This document shows, piece by piece, positions 8,197 to 15,537 of a stretch of 64,000 nt of DNA. Source of the DNA: an uncultured Candidatus Entotheonella sp. (lineage in GTDB: Bacteria; Tectomicrobia; Entotheonellia; Entotheonellales; Entotheonellaceae); contig OX639990.1 in NCBI GenBank assembly GCA_951828535.1, positions 235,300-299,299 of the forward strand, read 5' to 3'. How positions within the stretch are numbered: the first letter of the stretch is position 1; every line of letters begins with the position of its first letter. Below the pieces are notes generated by a model, which had not been told where the DNA came from, made no database searches, and saw only the letters and a program-made list of their open reading frames with translations. The translations under genes and the position numbers were made by a program.

Positions 8197-9399
8197 CTAT
8201 ACCGTCACTGGGGCTGCCTGTTCCGCTGCCTGATAAATCTCCTCGGCTCTGGCAATGCCCGCGCCGCGGTCGTGGAGATGGCCTAAGCGGTACAAAATGT
8301 GGTCGAAAGCGTGAAGGGTGTGAAGAATGTTGCGCGGCGTGGCGGTGACACCCATGTGGCCGATGCGCACGGCGGTGTCCTGGAAGTCGCCGAGGCCCGG
8401 CAGGGTGAACAGGCCGTGGTCATGCCGGAAGTGGTACAGAAATTCACTGGACGTGATGCCCTCGGGGAGTTGCACACAGGTCACGGTGGGCGATGCCACG
8501 TCCGGGTGCGCCAAGGGTCTCAGACCCAGCCCGAAGACGCCCTCGCGGAATGCCTCGGCGTTCAGCAGGTGGCGGGCGAACCGGGGCGCCAAGCCTTCTT
8601 CCAGGACTGCGGTGAATGCTTCGTGCATGGCATAAAACAGGTGAACGGCCGGGAAAACGCCGTACGTCCGTTTCTTAGTTCTGCCGCTGTTGGCGCTTGG
8701 GTCGACCTGCGACTTCCAAGTCATCAGGTTGCCGAACACCGTGCCGCAAGGTGTGCTGCGTTGCTCCATGACCTGCCAGGCACGCTCGCCCACCACCACG
8801 TGGGCGTGGCCGATCGGGGCGCCAATGGCCTTGTGGTTGCAAGATACCACCAAGTCGATGTCCCACTCGTCGGTACGCAGGTCGGCACCGGCCAAAGACG
8901 ATACCGCATCCAGGAGGAACAAGGCGCCATGTTCGTGGGCCAGACGCGCGATCTCCTCAGCCTGGTACACGGCGCCGCTGGAGGTTTCGTTGTGCACCAG
9001 AGTCACCAGCTTGTACGAGCCGCTGGCCAGCTTCGTCGCGAAGGCGTCCATGTCAATCACGCTGCCCCAGGGTTCCTGAAGCGCCTCCGGCTTGCCGCCC
9101 ACCCCGTTGATGATGTGCATGGCAACGCCCCCGAAGTGTCCATTGGAGATGGTAAGGGTGCGGTCGCCAGGCTCCACGACACTGCTAATGGCTGCCTCCA
9201 AGCCGCTGCGGCCGGACCCGGGTATAGGCACCACCTCGCCGGTCGTCTGGTAAATCTGCGCCAGCATGTCCAACGTCCGTTCATACAGCTCCTGAAACTC
9301 TTCCGTGGCAGGAGCGGCGGCGGGGCGCATCATAGCTCGGATGACGCGGTCGGACATGTCGTTGGGGCCGGGGCACATCAAAATGTCTTCGCTTTGCAT
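8197..9399 (-). CDS. Alanine--glyoxylate aminotransferase-type PLP enzyme (class V)
   Basis: This 400-residue class V aminotransferase resembles the serine/alanine-glyoxylate aminotransferase and PucG group. It opens with MCPGPNDMSDRV near residues 8-19, equivalent to the GP.P.. start of the family, has PGSGRSGLEAAISS near 57-70 for the PLP phosphate, HNETSSGA near 136-143, LLDAVSSLAG near 167-176 with the aspartate that binds the pyridine nitrogen, and SCNHKAIGAPIGHA near 189-202 carrying the Schiff-base lysine. I chose the ATG at 9399 because AGGAGAAG lies directly upstream; the upstream extension is unrelated. The substrate is not determined by sequence: glyoxylate transamination or ureidoglycine metabolism are both possible. 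Confidence 0.88.
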   Translation of the reverse strand: MQSEDILMCPGPNDMSDRVIRAMMRPAAAPATEEFQELYERTLDMLAQIYQTTGEVVPIPGSGRSGLEAAISSVVEPGDRTLTISNGHFGGVAMHIINGVGGKPEALQEPWGSVIDMDAFATKLASGSYKLVTLVHNETSSGAVYQAEEIARLAHEHGALFLLDAVSSLAGADLRTDEWDIDLVVSCNHKAIGAPIGHAHVVVGERAWQVMEQRSTPCGTVFGNLMTWKSQVDPSANSGRTKKRTYGVFPAVHLFYAMHEAFTAVLEEGLAPRFARHLLNAEAFREGVFGLGLRPLAHPDVASPTVTCVQLPEGITSSEFLYHFRHDHGLFTLPGLGDFQDTAVRIGHMGVTATPRNILHTLHAFDHILYRLGHLHDRGAGIARAEEIYQAAEQAAPVTV

Positions 9400-9544
9400 G
9401 ATCTTCTCCTGGGGGTACAAAACGGCTGTCGTCCCAGACGACCTGGAGCGCGCTGCACGGCAAACAAGGGTCGCTAGCATAACAAAGGTGGCGCCGGCAA
9501 AGCAACAGCCGCGGGGCGCCGAACCGTGCCGCCTGCGCAGGGTT

Positions 9545-10141
9545 TCACGGCGCCGCCAATGCTTCTTGAAGCAAACCGCGTGCCGCCGACGGCAGGGCCA
9601 GGTCGCGGGCTGCTGCTCGGCCTCGATCAGACATCTTCTTCCACGTCTTGCGCAGGATGTCGATGACCTTTTGCTCGTCGTACTGCGGGGCGAAATTGGC
9701 GAAGTAGCTCTCCAGGAAGACGAGGCAGATGACGTCCTCCAGGCATTGCATGTCGGGGTTGCGCTTCAGGCGTTCCTTGCGCAGCAGCGATTGCACCGCG
9801 GCGACCGTGGCGTCGTCGTAACCAACCTCGCGCAGAACGTCGCCGGCGGTATCGGCGTGAAAGCGATACAGGGTGGTGCGCCACCTCAGGTAGCCGGTGC
9901 GGGTCATCGGGTAATCGCGCCGTGGGATGGCCCAGCGACGGATGTGCTGCGCGCGCGCCGCCAACCGCAGGGCCTCCGAGGCATCGGGCGCCAGCTTGTC
10001 CAGCCAGGCGGTCATGCGTTGGGCGTACAACAGTTCCTTCGGGTGGGCAACGCCGTCCACCTCTTCGGTGTTAGGGTCCTCGGCGTTGGCCGCGTCGAAG
10101 CGGGCGATGGCGGTCTCGAAGCGTGTCGGGTCGGCAATCAC
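9545..10141 (-). CDS. DUF4202 family protein
   Basis: The 198-residue protein matches DUF4202: FETAIARFDAANAEDPN near residues 8-24, ELLYAQRMTAWLDKL near 36-50, the central ARAQHIRRWAIPRRDYP near 62-78, FHADTAGDVLREVGY near 94-108 and DVICLVFLESYF near 137-148. Spaced histidines and aspartates (QHIRRW, FHAD, LEDV) suggest an HD-like metal site, which is an inference. Some databases label family members as glutamyl-tRNA synthetase-related, without evidence in this sequence. It is on the minus strand, diverging from the SDR at 10262, with 145 bp between its end and the aminotransferase start. Function unknown. Confidence 0.85.
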   Translation of the reverse strand: MIADPTRFETAIARFDAANAEDPNTEEVDGVAHPKELLYAQRMTAWLDKLAPDASEALRLAARAQHIRRWAIPRRDYPMTRTGYLRWRTTLYRFHADTAGDVLREVGYDDATVAAVQSLLRKERLKRNPDMQCLEDVICLVFLESYFANFAPQYDEQKVIDILRKTWKKMSDRGRAAARDLALPSAARGLLQEALAAP

Positions 10142-10261
10142 GTCGGTTTCTCTCCGCGCGGTGGGGTCACGTTTCGTTTCCGATAAGGGATGCCGTATGA
10201 TAGGCGCCCCAGCCTAATCAAAGATGGCAATCGGATCAACACGGAGGATAAGGAGAGCGGA

Positions 10262-11008
10262 ATGGGCCGGCTTGATGGCAAAGTCGCATTGATCAGTGGC
10301 GGCGCGCGCGGACAGGGCGCCACCGAGGCACGCCTGTTTGTTCAGGAAGGTGCCAGCGTTGTCATGGCCGATATCCTGGACGACGAGGGCCGTCAGGTCG
10401 AGGCCGACCTGCGCGCCGCCGGCGGCAACGCCACCTACATCCACCTGGACGTCACCAACGAGGACGCCTGGCGGTCGGCGGTGCAGACCACGGAGAGCCT
10501 CTACGGCAAGTTGAACGTGTTGGTGAACAACGCCGGCATTTATATCCGCAAGCGACTCGAAGAAACCACCGAGGACGACCTGGACCAGATCCTGGCGGTG
10601 AACGTCAAGGGCGTTTTTCTGGGCGCCAAGCATGCCGTGGCCGCCATGCGCCGGGCGGGTGGCGGCTCCATCATCAATATCTCCTCGACGGCCGGATTGG
10701 TTGGCAGTCCGTACGGCGCGGCGTATACCACTTCCAAGGGCGCTGTGCGCTTGTTCACCAAGAGCGTAGCCATGCAGCACGCCAAGGACGGCATTCGCTG
10801 CAATTCCATTCACCCCGGACCCATCGAGACCGACATGCTCAAGGAGGCTTTCGGTCCTGATCGCGAACAACGGACTTCCCAGATTCCTTTAGGCTACGTC
10901 GGTTCGACGGAAGACATCGCCTACGGTGTGCTATATCTGGCCAGCGACGAATCCTCGTTTGTCACGGGCAGCGAGTTGGTCATCGACGGTGGCTGGACGG
11001 CCCAATAG
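10262..11008 (+). CDS. Short-chain dehydrogenase/reductase (classical SDR)
   Basis: This 248-residue NAD(P)-dependent oxidoreductase begins on the cofactor motif ALISGGARGQGAT near residues 9-21 (TGxxxGxG with Ser in place of Thr), has NNAGIY near 88-93, the catalytic serine in ISSTAGLVGS near 138-147 and Tyr/Lys in YGAAYTTSKGA near 149-159, with HPGPIETDM near 183-191. MADILDD near 39-45 places an aspartate at the end of beta-2, which favours NAD. The ATG at 10262 has an AAGGAGAG ribosome-binding site; an upstream in-frame start would add 24 unrelated residues. A close paralogue lies at 47316. The substrate is unknown; the 3-alpha-hydroxysteroid/glucose dehydrogenase-like group is only a general fit. 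Confidence 0.9.
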   Translation: MGRLDGKVALISGGARGQGATEARLFVQEGASVVMADILDDEGRQVEADLRAAGGNATYIHLDVTNEDAWRSAVQTTESLYGKLNVLVNNAGIYIRKRLEETTEDDLDQILAVNVKGVFLGAKHAVAAMRRAGGGSIINISSTAGLVGSPYGAAYTTSKGAVRLFTKSVAMQHAKDGIRCNSIHPGPIETDMLKEAFGPDREQRTSQIPLGYVGSTEDIAYGVLYLASDESSFVTGSELVIDGGWTAQ

Positions 11009-11047
11009 TTTCGGCGCTCGGGACAGCGCGGCGACAGGAGGTCGGCT

Positions 11048-11848
11048 GTGGAGATTCTCGGCATCGATATTGGCGCCTCCGGCATCAAGGGCGCGCCGGT
11101 GGAAACCCGGACCGGGGAAATGACCGCCGAACGGCGGCGTATCCCGACGCCCGAGGGGGCCGAGCCGGAAGCCGTAAGCGCAGTGGTGGGGCAACTCGTC
11201 AGAGGTTTCAATTGGTCGGGTCCCGTCGGTTGCGGCTTTCCGGCCGCGGTACGGCACGGCCGGGCGCTGACGGCGGTCAATATCTCCAAGAACTGGATCG
11301 GCGAATCCGCTGTCGAATTGTTCCAACAGGCAGTCGGGCGCCCGGTCACGGTGATCAATGATGCTGACGCTGCGGGACTCGCCGAAATGCGCTTTGGTGC
11401 CGGGCGGGGCCGCAACGGCTTGGTGATGATCTTGACGCTCGGCACCGGTATTGGTACCGCGTTATTCAATAACGGCCATCTGGTACCCAACACCGAGCTG
11501 GGGCAAATTGAGTTCCGCGGCAAGTCGGCTGAGAAGCGCGTCGCCGCGATTGTACGCCAACGCCAGAACCTCAGTTGGGCGAAATGGGCCCGGCGTTTGG
11601 ACGACTATCTGCATCGCATGGAATACTATTTCTGGCCGGACCTCATGATCATGGGCGGCGGTGTGAGCAATAAGGCAGAGAAGTTTCTACCGCTGCTGAC
11701 GCTGCAGACGGAGATTGTGGCAGCCCAAATGCTCAACGATGCGGGCATCGTGGGCGCCGCTTTGGCAGCCCTGCCGCCGAGTGTGGCGCAGACGGAAAAT
11801 AACGACCCTGCCGCTGCTGAACCATCGGACGTGAAAAGCAAGGTCTGA
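11048..11848 (+). CDS. Polyphosphate glucokinase (ROK family)
   Basis: The 266-residue product is a ROK kinase of the polyphosphate glucokinase type, which phosphorylates glucose with polyphosphate (and often ATP). The phosphate-1 loop is DIGASGIKGA near residues 6-15, the sugar/catalytic segment is NDADAAGLAEMRFGAG near 101-116, phosphate-2 is LTLGTGIGTALF near 126-137, and AGGG/SNKA-like adenosine contacts appear as MGGGVSNKAEKF near 202-213. The ROK motif ExGH that helps position glucose reads ELGQ near 148-151, so the histidine is a glutamine. The GTG start is chosen for its AGGAGGT site. It is followed after 20 bp by a SixA-like gene and fits the polyphosphate theme of the window. Confidence 0.85.
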   Translation: MEILGIDIGASGIKGAPVETRTGEMTAERRRIPTPEGAEPEAVSAVVGQLVRGFNWSGPVGCGFPAAVRHGRALTAVNISKNWIGESAVELFQQAVGRPVTVINDADAAGLAEMRFGAGRGRNGLVMILTLGTGIGTALFNNGHLVPNTELGQIEFRGKSAEKRVAAIVRQRQNLSWAKWARRLDDYLHRMEYYFWPDLMIMGGGVSNKAEKFLPLLTLQTEIVAAQMLNDAGIVGAALAALPPSVAQTENNDPAAAEPSDVKSKV

Positions 11849-11868
11849 CCCAAACCGGGCGCCTCCCC

Positions 11869-12354
11869 ATGGAACTGTTTCTCATTCGCCACGCCATCGC
11901 CGTGCCGCGCAGTCCGAGCCTGCCTGATGCCGAGCGTCCATTAACCCCCCAAGGCCGCGAACGCTTCACGCAAGCCGTGGCCGGCTTGCAGCGTCTGGGC
12001 ATTCGGCTGCGGCAGGTGCATCACAGCCCTTGGTTGCGCACCGTCGAGACCGCTGCCCTCCTCGCACCCGTTCTACAAGGCGATCTCCTGCCGACCCAGG
12101 CACTGGCCCGCCCACCTGAGGCAGACCTGCTCCATGAAATCGATCAAACACCCGCCGCGCTTGTCGGCCATGAGCCATGGATGAGCGAGCTGCTGGCTTG
12201 GCTTATGACCGGCTCACCCGCGTCCGGCGCCATGTTCGACTTCAAGAAGGGCGGGGTGGCGTGGCTGGAAGGTCCCTTGCGCCCCGGCAGCATGGTCCTG
12301 CGCGCCTACCTGCCGCCCAAGGTGCTGCGGGCATTGGGTGGCGGCGGCGGCTGA
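11869..12354 (+). CDS. SixA-like histidine phosphatase
   Basis: This 161-residue member of the histidine phosphatase (RHG) superfamily starts with LIRHAIAVPRS (residues 4-14), which places the catalytic phospho-acceptor histidine at residue 7, followed by LTPQGRERF near 26-34, SPWLRTVETAALL near 49-61 with the second arginine, and the second catalytic histidine in LVGHEPWMSEL near 97-107. Length and motifs match SixA, a phosphohistidine phosphatase that acts on histidine-phosphotransfer domains; the small standalone form argues against phosphoglycerate mutase. It follows the polyphosphate glucokinase by 20 bp and is probably co-transcribed with it. The true substrate is not evident. No hybrid histidine kinase is nearby. 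Confidence 0.85.
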   Translation: MELFLIRHAIAVPRSPSLPDAERPLTPQGRERFTQAVAGLQRLGIRLRQVHHSPWLRTVETAALLAPVLQGDLLPTQALARPPEADLLHEIDQTPAALVGHEPWMSELLAWLMTGSPASGAMFDFKKGGVAWLEGPLRPGSMVLRAYLPPKVLRALGGGGG

Positions 12355-13045
12355 TCCGTCGTTTCAAATCCTTGACGTTCAGTTGGTGAATGTGGACGTG
12401 TGGCAGCTTGGGTGAACTCCGCTGGCGCCGTTCTAAGTTTCGGCGTGGGTCTTGCACAATGCGGCCTGATATGGCTGGCTTGAAACAAATGCGGGCGACT
12501 TCGGAGTCCAGAGATCGGCAAATGGACAAACAACATGCGGAAACCATGCAGGTGTTGGCGAATCAGCACAGGGAGAGCATGCAAGCGCTGTCGGCTCTGC
12601 CCAGGCGGACCGGCGGTCGGGGGACGTTACCTAGTGGGGCACCCATTTTCCAGCGACCTTGCCCCAAATCGCCTTGGGTAAGTGTCCGCTGAGGAGCCGC
12701 TGATCCAGTTTATTGCGTGCCGTTCCATCTGCGAAGTCCTCTTATTTCCCACTACAAAGCCGGAAATCAGCCATTTGAACCGTGACTGGCCCACCGGTTG
12801 CATCCATCTCGGCTAATCCCAGTGTCGAAGGCCGGCGCGACAACCGTCGAAAACCTGCAGGCGTTTTGCCAACCCTGCAATTTGGAAAAGGGTGCGAAAA
12901 TTTAAGCAATTTCGGATCTTACTGCCTCGTATTCTGTATGGGTGAAGTAGCTGGCTCATTCCTCTTGATAGAGCTGTCATGAAGGACAATGCCAGAGCAG
13001 CTCGACAGCTTTACCAATGGGGTGAATGGATGAGGAGGACATGAC
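12355..13045 (+). other. 690-bp stretch with decayed small-gene remnants, left edge of mobile island
   Basis: No intact gene longer than about 100 residues is convincing here. The segment carries a probable frameshifted small membrane/coiled-coil gene near 12400-12692 and no other recognisable coding sequence, terminator or RNA. It marks the transition from the ordered SixA-side genes to the IS-bearing island at 13.25-15.53 kb. Confidence 0.5.
12400..12692 (+). pseudogene. Frameshifted small TM/coiled-coil protein remnant
   Basis: One frame from 12400 encodes a hydrophobic helix, SAGAVLSFGVGLAQCGLIW, and stops near 12480. The next frame continues with a charged heptad-like helix, DRQMDKQHAETMQVLANQ and then HRESMQAL. 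A small protein with one membrane helix followed by a coiled coil is a recurrent layout in mobile regions, and joining the two frames restores exactly that order. I therefore read this as one gene broken by a frameshift near 12475-12485. Identity of the protein is unknown, and the case rests only on hydrophobic and coiled-coil pattern. Confidence 0.35.
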
Positions 13046-13192
13046 ATGATGAAAACCGAGCGGGCTATCCTTGCCGTCGCTATCACGGGACTGGCTTTTC
13101 TATGGCGATTGCAGGTAGACCTTGCGAGCATCAAGGAACGGCTGGCACGCATTGAAGGTGGATTGAGGGCCGTTTTCAAGGAGGAGGCATGA
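13046..13192 (+). CDS. Small membrane/coiled-coil protein, 48 residues
   Basis: A short reading frame starts with two ATG codons, preceded by AGGAGG at 13032-13037 with good spacing. It encodes a single N-terminal membrane helix (ILAVAITGLAFLW, residues 8-20) and then an amphipathic, charged helix (SIKERLARIEGGLRAVF). This is the same TM-then-coil layout inferred for the broken gene just upstream. The stop overlaps an ATG that opens a further 18-codon frame ending at 13245, eight bp before the IS-like element at 13253. I do not recognise a family. The strong ribosome-binding site and plausible structure make it likely to be real. Confidence 0.55.
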   Translation: MMKTERAILAVAITGLAFLWRLQVDLASIKERLARIEGGLRAVFKEEA

Positions 13193-13252
13193 ACATGGAA
13201 GAAAGCCCGTGTTTCTGGCCTGCTCCATACGGCTTAGGGAGTTGAACTCCTT

Positions 13253-13677
13253 CTAGGCTCAGGACTCATAACCAGAAGATAACCGTGGCAGCAATACAGA
13301 TGGCGCTGTAGAAGGTGTGCGCACAGCGATCATATCGGGTGGCGATGCTGTCGGCGGCCAGGGCTTGGAAGATACAGTCAACACCGCCCTTGCTCCAGCG
13401 CACGAAGCGGTTGTAGAGCGTCTTGTGCGGACCGTAACAGGCGGGCGCGTCGCGCCACATCAGCCCATAGCGGATGACATGCATGATGCCGCTGATGACC
13501 TTTCGGTCATCGACTCGTGGGACGCCGCGCACCTTGTTGGGTAGCAAGGGTTGAAGTTGGGCAAACTGCGCCTCGGGTAGCCAGAAGTAGTGATCGGGCA
13601 TGATGAACCCCATTATGGAATCAGGGTCTTGAATCCTACATGCCCAAGGATAAGCCTTTTATAGATCCTGAGCCTAG
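13253..13677 (-). mobile_element. 425-bp internally deleted IS5-family element (non-autonomous)
   Basis: The element is bounded by CTAGGCTCAGGA (13253-13264) and its exact inverted complement TCCTGAGCCTAG (13666-13677). The terminal and subterminal sequences match the full-length element at 14683-15532. CTAG is itself palindromic, so it may be a target duplication around shorter 8- to 9-bp inverted repeats. The middle of the transposase is missing; the join falls at a GCCAC microhomology that exists in both halves of the full-length copy. The result keeps both ends and a hybrid reading frame. Confidence 0.85.
13266..13613 (-). pseudogene. Internally deleted IS5-family transposase (115-residue hybrid)
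   Basis: The hybrid joins the N-terminal part of the transposase (HYFWLPEAQFAQLQPLLP, GLMWRDAPACYGP) directly to its C-terminal tail (IATRYDRCAHTFYSAICIAA). The DDE catalytic residues, which lie in the deleted middle (IDSTHLK and IADKGYDSD in the intact copy), are absent, so the protein cannot catalyse transposition. The N-terminal half still contains the predicted helix-turn-helix region that could bind the ends. Confidence 0.85.
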
Positions 13678-13734
13678 AGGTATCCGTTGATTATCTTTAC
13701 GGTCTGACTGACAATCCCATACTGGCAGCCCAGT

Positions 13735-14094
13735 TTGCCGTTGCCTCCGACACGGATGGCCCGTCAACGTTATGGAAATCGAATCCGCCGCTCGTGGCTC
13801 CAAAAGCAGGGCCTTACTGCCGATCAGTGCTCCGTCATCCGCGTCGTCGGTGAATCCATGGAGCCGACGGTGCCCAACGGATGCTCGATTCTGGTCAATC
13901 GGGCGCGGCACAGGCGCCGCCGCAACCGAATCTTCGTGCTCAGAACCCATGATGGGCTGCTCGTGAAGCGGACGGGCAAGAACGAGGCTGGAGAATGGCT
14001 GCTGGTGAGCGATCATCCGGCCTGGGGGTCAGTACCGTGGCCCACCGACGCCGAGGTGATCGGCGAGGTGCGCTGGATGGCGAGGACGCTGTGA
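13735..14094 (+). pseudogene. S24/LexA-type repressor, C-terminal remnant
   Basis: The remaining 119 codons encode the C-terminal peptidase-like domain of a phage-type repressor. VVGESMEPTVPNG near residues 37-49 carries the catalytic serine context (GESMEP), and LLVKRTGKN near 75-83 holds the catalytic lysine, followed by the WLLVSDHPAW strand. The N-terminal helix-turn-helix DNA-binding domain is missing: upstream there is only about 55 bp before the IS-like element ending at 13677. The listed TTG start has no good ribosome-binding site. This is probably a repressor truncated by insertion or deletion, a sign of a decayed prophage or integrated element. Confidence 0.7.
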
Positions 14095-14237
14095 GGGACG
14101 GGGTGGCGGTGGGTTGTCGTAAGTCCAGTAACGGTACGGGTTTTAGCACCTTCGGGAGTTTGTAATATGCGTTCTTATCGGAAGTTATCTGTCGTGATGG
14201 AGCGTGCAAGAACTGCCCATCAGGGAATGAAATCGGA

Positions 14238-14741
14238 ATGATACGCTTACTTGTGGACGGGGTTGGGCTTGCCGCTGCCGCGATGACGGTGATCATTCCG
14301 ATCATCGTGCTCGCGCAGACCACCGAAACTGCAACTGAGCACGTGCTTCCAAGGACCAAGGCGGTGGTTGCCGATGCCAATTCGACCAGCGGTGATAACA
14401 ACGTGGAAACCGCCACATTGGTGCAAGCCCTCCCAACAACCAAGCCAGCGATCCCCACCGAAGTCGACCTTGAAATCCAAAGCCGCTTCAACCAGCTTCG
14501 ACGGGAGCTTCTGGACGACCGGGCAAATGCCATTGACTGGTGGCTGGCAGCAAATGCCCTGGTCCTAACATTCTTCGCTATCGTTATTGCCGTCGCCGGC
14601 TATTTTGGATATCGCAGGTTCGAGGAAATTAGGAGGGAAGCTGAGGCTCACGTCAAGACGATTGAGGGTTACGTCGAGAAGACTAGGCTCAGGACTCATA
14701 ACCAGAAGATAACCGTGGCAGCAATACAGATGGCGCTGTAA
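14238..14741 (+). pseudogene. Membrane protein truncated by IS insertion
   Basis: The reading frame starts with a signal or membrane helix (LAAAAMTVIIPIIVLA), has a low-complexity linker, the stretch FNQLRRELLDDRANAIDWWL near residues 84-103 and a membrane helix ALVLTFFAIVIAVAGYFGYRR near 106-126, followed by a coiled coil. The combination LRRELLDDRA..IDWWL plus this helix is seen at the N-terminus of larger, often TPR-containing, membrane proteins. Native coding ends at 14682; the last 19 codons are read through the end of the IS element (RTHNQKITVAA), so the C-terminal domain has been lost. It does not resume beyond the IS, where ppx begins. Confidence 0.65.
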
Positions 14742-15121
14742 AAGGTGTGCGCACAGCGGTCGTATCGCGTGGCGATGCGGCGCCAATCCTTCAGCCTGCC
14801 AAACAGGCGCTCAATGAGATTACGGCTCTTGTAAAGCTTCGTGTCGTAGACAATCGGCTCTTTACGGTTGGCGCGGCCTGGAATACAAGGCTTGATGCCG
14901 CGCTCGGCAAAAGCCTTGCGCAACCCGTCACTGTCATAGCCCTTGTCGGCAATCAAAACCTCGGCATTCGGGAGTGCAGGCAACACCGCATCAGCGCCAA
15001 GGTAGTCGCTGACTTGACCCGCCGTCAACAGCAAGATCAAGGGCTTGCCGTCGCCGTCGCAGACGGCGTGGAGTTTGGAGTTGAGTCCACCTCGGCTACG
15101 TCCGATGCAGCGCGAAAGCAC
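14696..15121 (-). CDS. IS5-family transposase, downstream frame (orfB)
   Basis: This frame encodes the C-terminal catalytic half: RSRGGLNSKLHAVCD near residues 8-22, LIADKGYDSDGLR near 56-68 with the second DDE aspartate, and the YKSRNLIERLFGRLKDWRRIATRYD segment near 97-121, the Y(2)R(3)E(6)K signature of IS5/IS4-type transposases with the catalytic glutamate. The GTG at its nominal start lacks a clear ribosome-binding site, so expression is expected through the -1 frameshift from orfA rather than by independent initiation. The C-terminal tail is nearly identical to that in the deleted copy at 13266. Confidence 0.85.
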   Translation of the reverse strand: MLSRCIGRSRGGLNSKLHAVCDGDGKPLILLLTAGQVSDYLGADAVLPALPNAEVLIADKGYDSDGLRKAFAERGIKPCIPGRANRKEPIVYDTKLYKSRNLIERLFGRLKDWRRIATRYDRCAHTFYSAICIAATVIFWL

Positions 15122-15456
15122 CCCTTTTTAAGCAGGCTGGCTGCGGTGCGATGCGCCTTGAGATGTGTGCTATCGATCATGACGGTCCCGGTGGCCGTGC
15201 TTTCGGCGGCCAGGGCTTGGAAGATACGGTTGAACACACCGGCCTTGCTCCAACGCACGAAGCGGTTGTAGAGGGTCTTGTGCGGCCCGTAGCAGGCGGG
15301 CGCGTCGCGCCACATCAGCCCATATCGGATGACATGGATGATGCCGCTGATGACCTTTCGGTCATCGACGCGTGGGACGCCGCGCACCTTGTTGGGCAGC
15401 AGGGGCTGAAGGCGGGCAAACTGCGCCTCGGATAGCCAGAAATAGTGCTTGGGCAT
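15037..15456 (-). CDS. IS5-family transposase, upstream frame (orfA)
   Basis: This frame encodes the N-terminal DNA-binding part and the first catalytic region: HYFWLSEAQFARLQPLLP near residues 4-21, VISGIIHVIRYGLMWRDAP near 39-57 and IDSTHLKAHRTAA near 93-105 with the first DDE aspartate. The sensible protein ends near residue 110; beyond that the frame reads out of register. A CTT AAA AAG run (AAAAAG at 15124-15129 on the minus strand) lies exactly where the downstream frame takes over by -1, giving a predicted 253-residue OrfAB transposase. OrfA alone may act as a regulator, which is known for related elements but not shown here. Confidence 0.85.
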   Translation of the reverse strand: MPKHYFWLSEAQFARLQPLLPNKVRGVPRVDDRKVISGIIHVIRYGLMWRDAPACYGPHKTLYNRFVRWSKAGVFNRIFQALAAESTATGTVMIDSTHLKAHRTAASLLKKGCFRAASDVAEVDSTPNSTPSATATASP

Positions 15457-15537
15457 GACGAATCTCCTGATGGTCTTAGGGTCTTGAATCAGTGATGCCC
15501 GATCATAAACCTTTTATAGGTCCTGAGCCTAGTTATT

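Larger units (their letters stand above)
14683..15532 (-). mobile_element. Full-length IS5-family (IS427-like) insertion sequence, 850 bp
   Basis: The ends are CTAGGCTCAGGA (14683-14694) and TCCTGAGCCTAG (15521-15532), perfect 12-bp inverted repeats that include a palindromic CTAG possibly representing target duplication. It carries two overlapping transposase frames on the minus strand joined by an A5G slip site, the arrangement known for the IS427 group of IS5. It has interrupted a membrane-protein gene on its left and landed 5 bp beyond the ppx stop on its right. Confidence 0.9.

Noticed and set aside
8299-9477. 392-codon plus-strand frame opposite the class V aminotransferase
   Set aside because: Antisense composition and no domain, whereas the aminotransferase has intact PLP motifs.
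12782-12982. 66-codon frame in the left part of the mobile island
   Set aside because: There is no ribosome-binding site, domain or plausible amino-acid pattern.
13253-15532. A composite transposon formed by the two IS-like elements
   Set aside because: The left element lacks transposase catalytic residues and the content between is degraded; there is no passenger gene or outer target duplication that supports movement as a unit.
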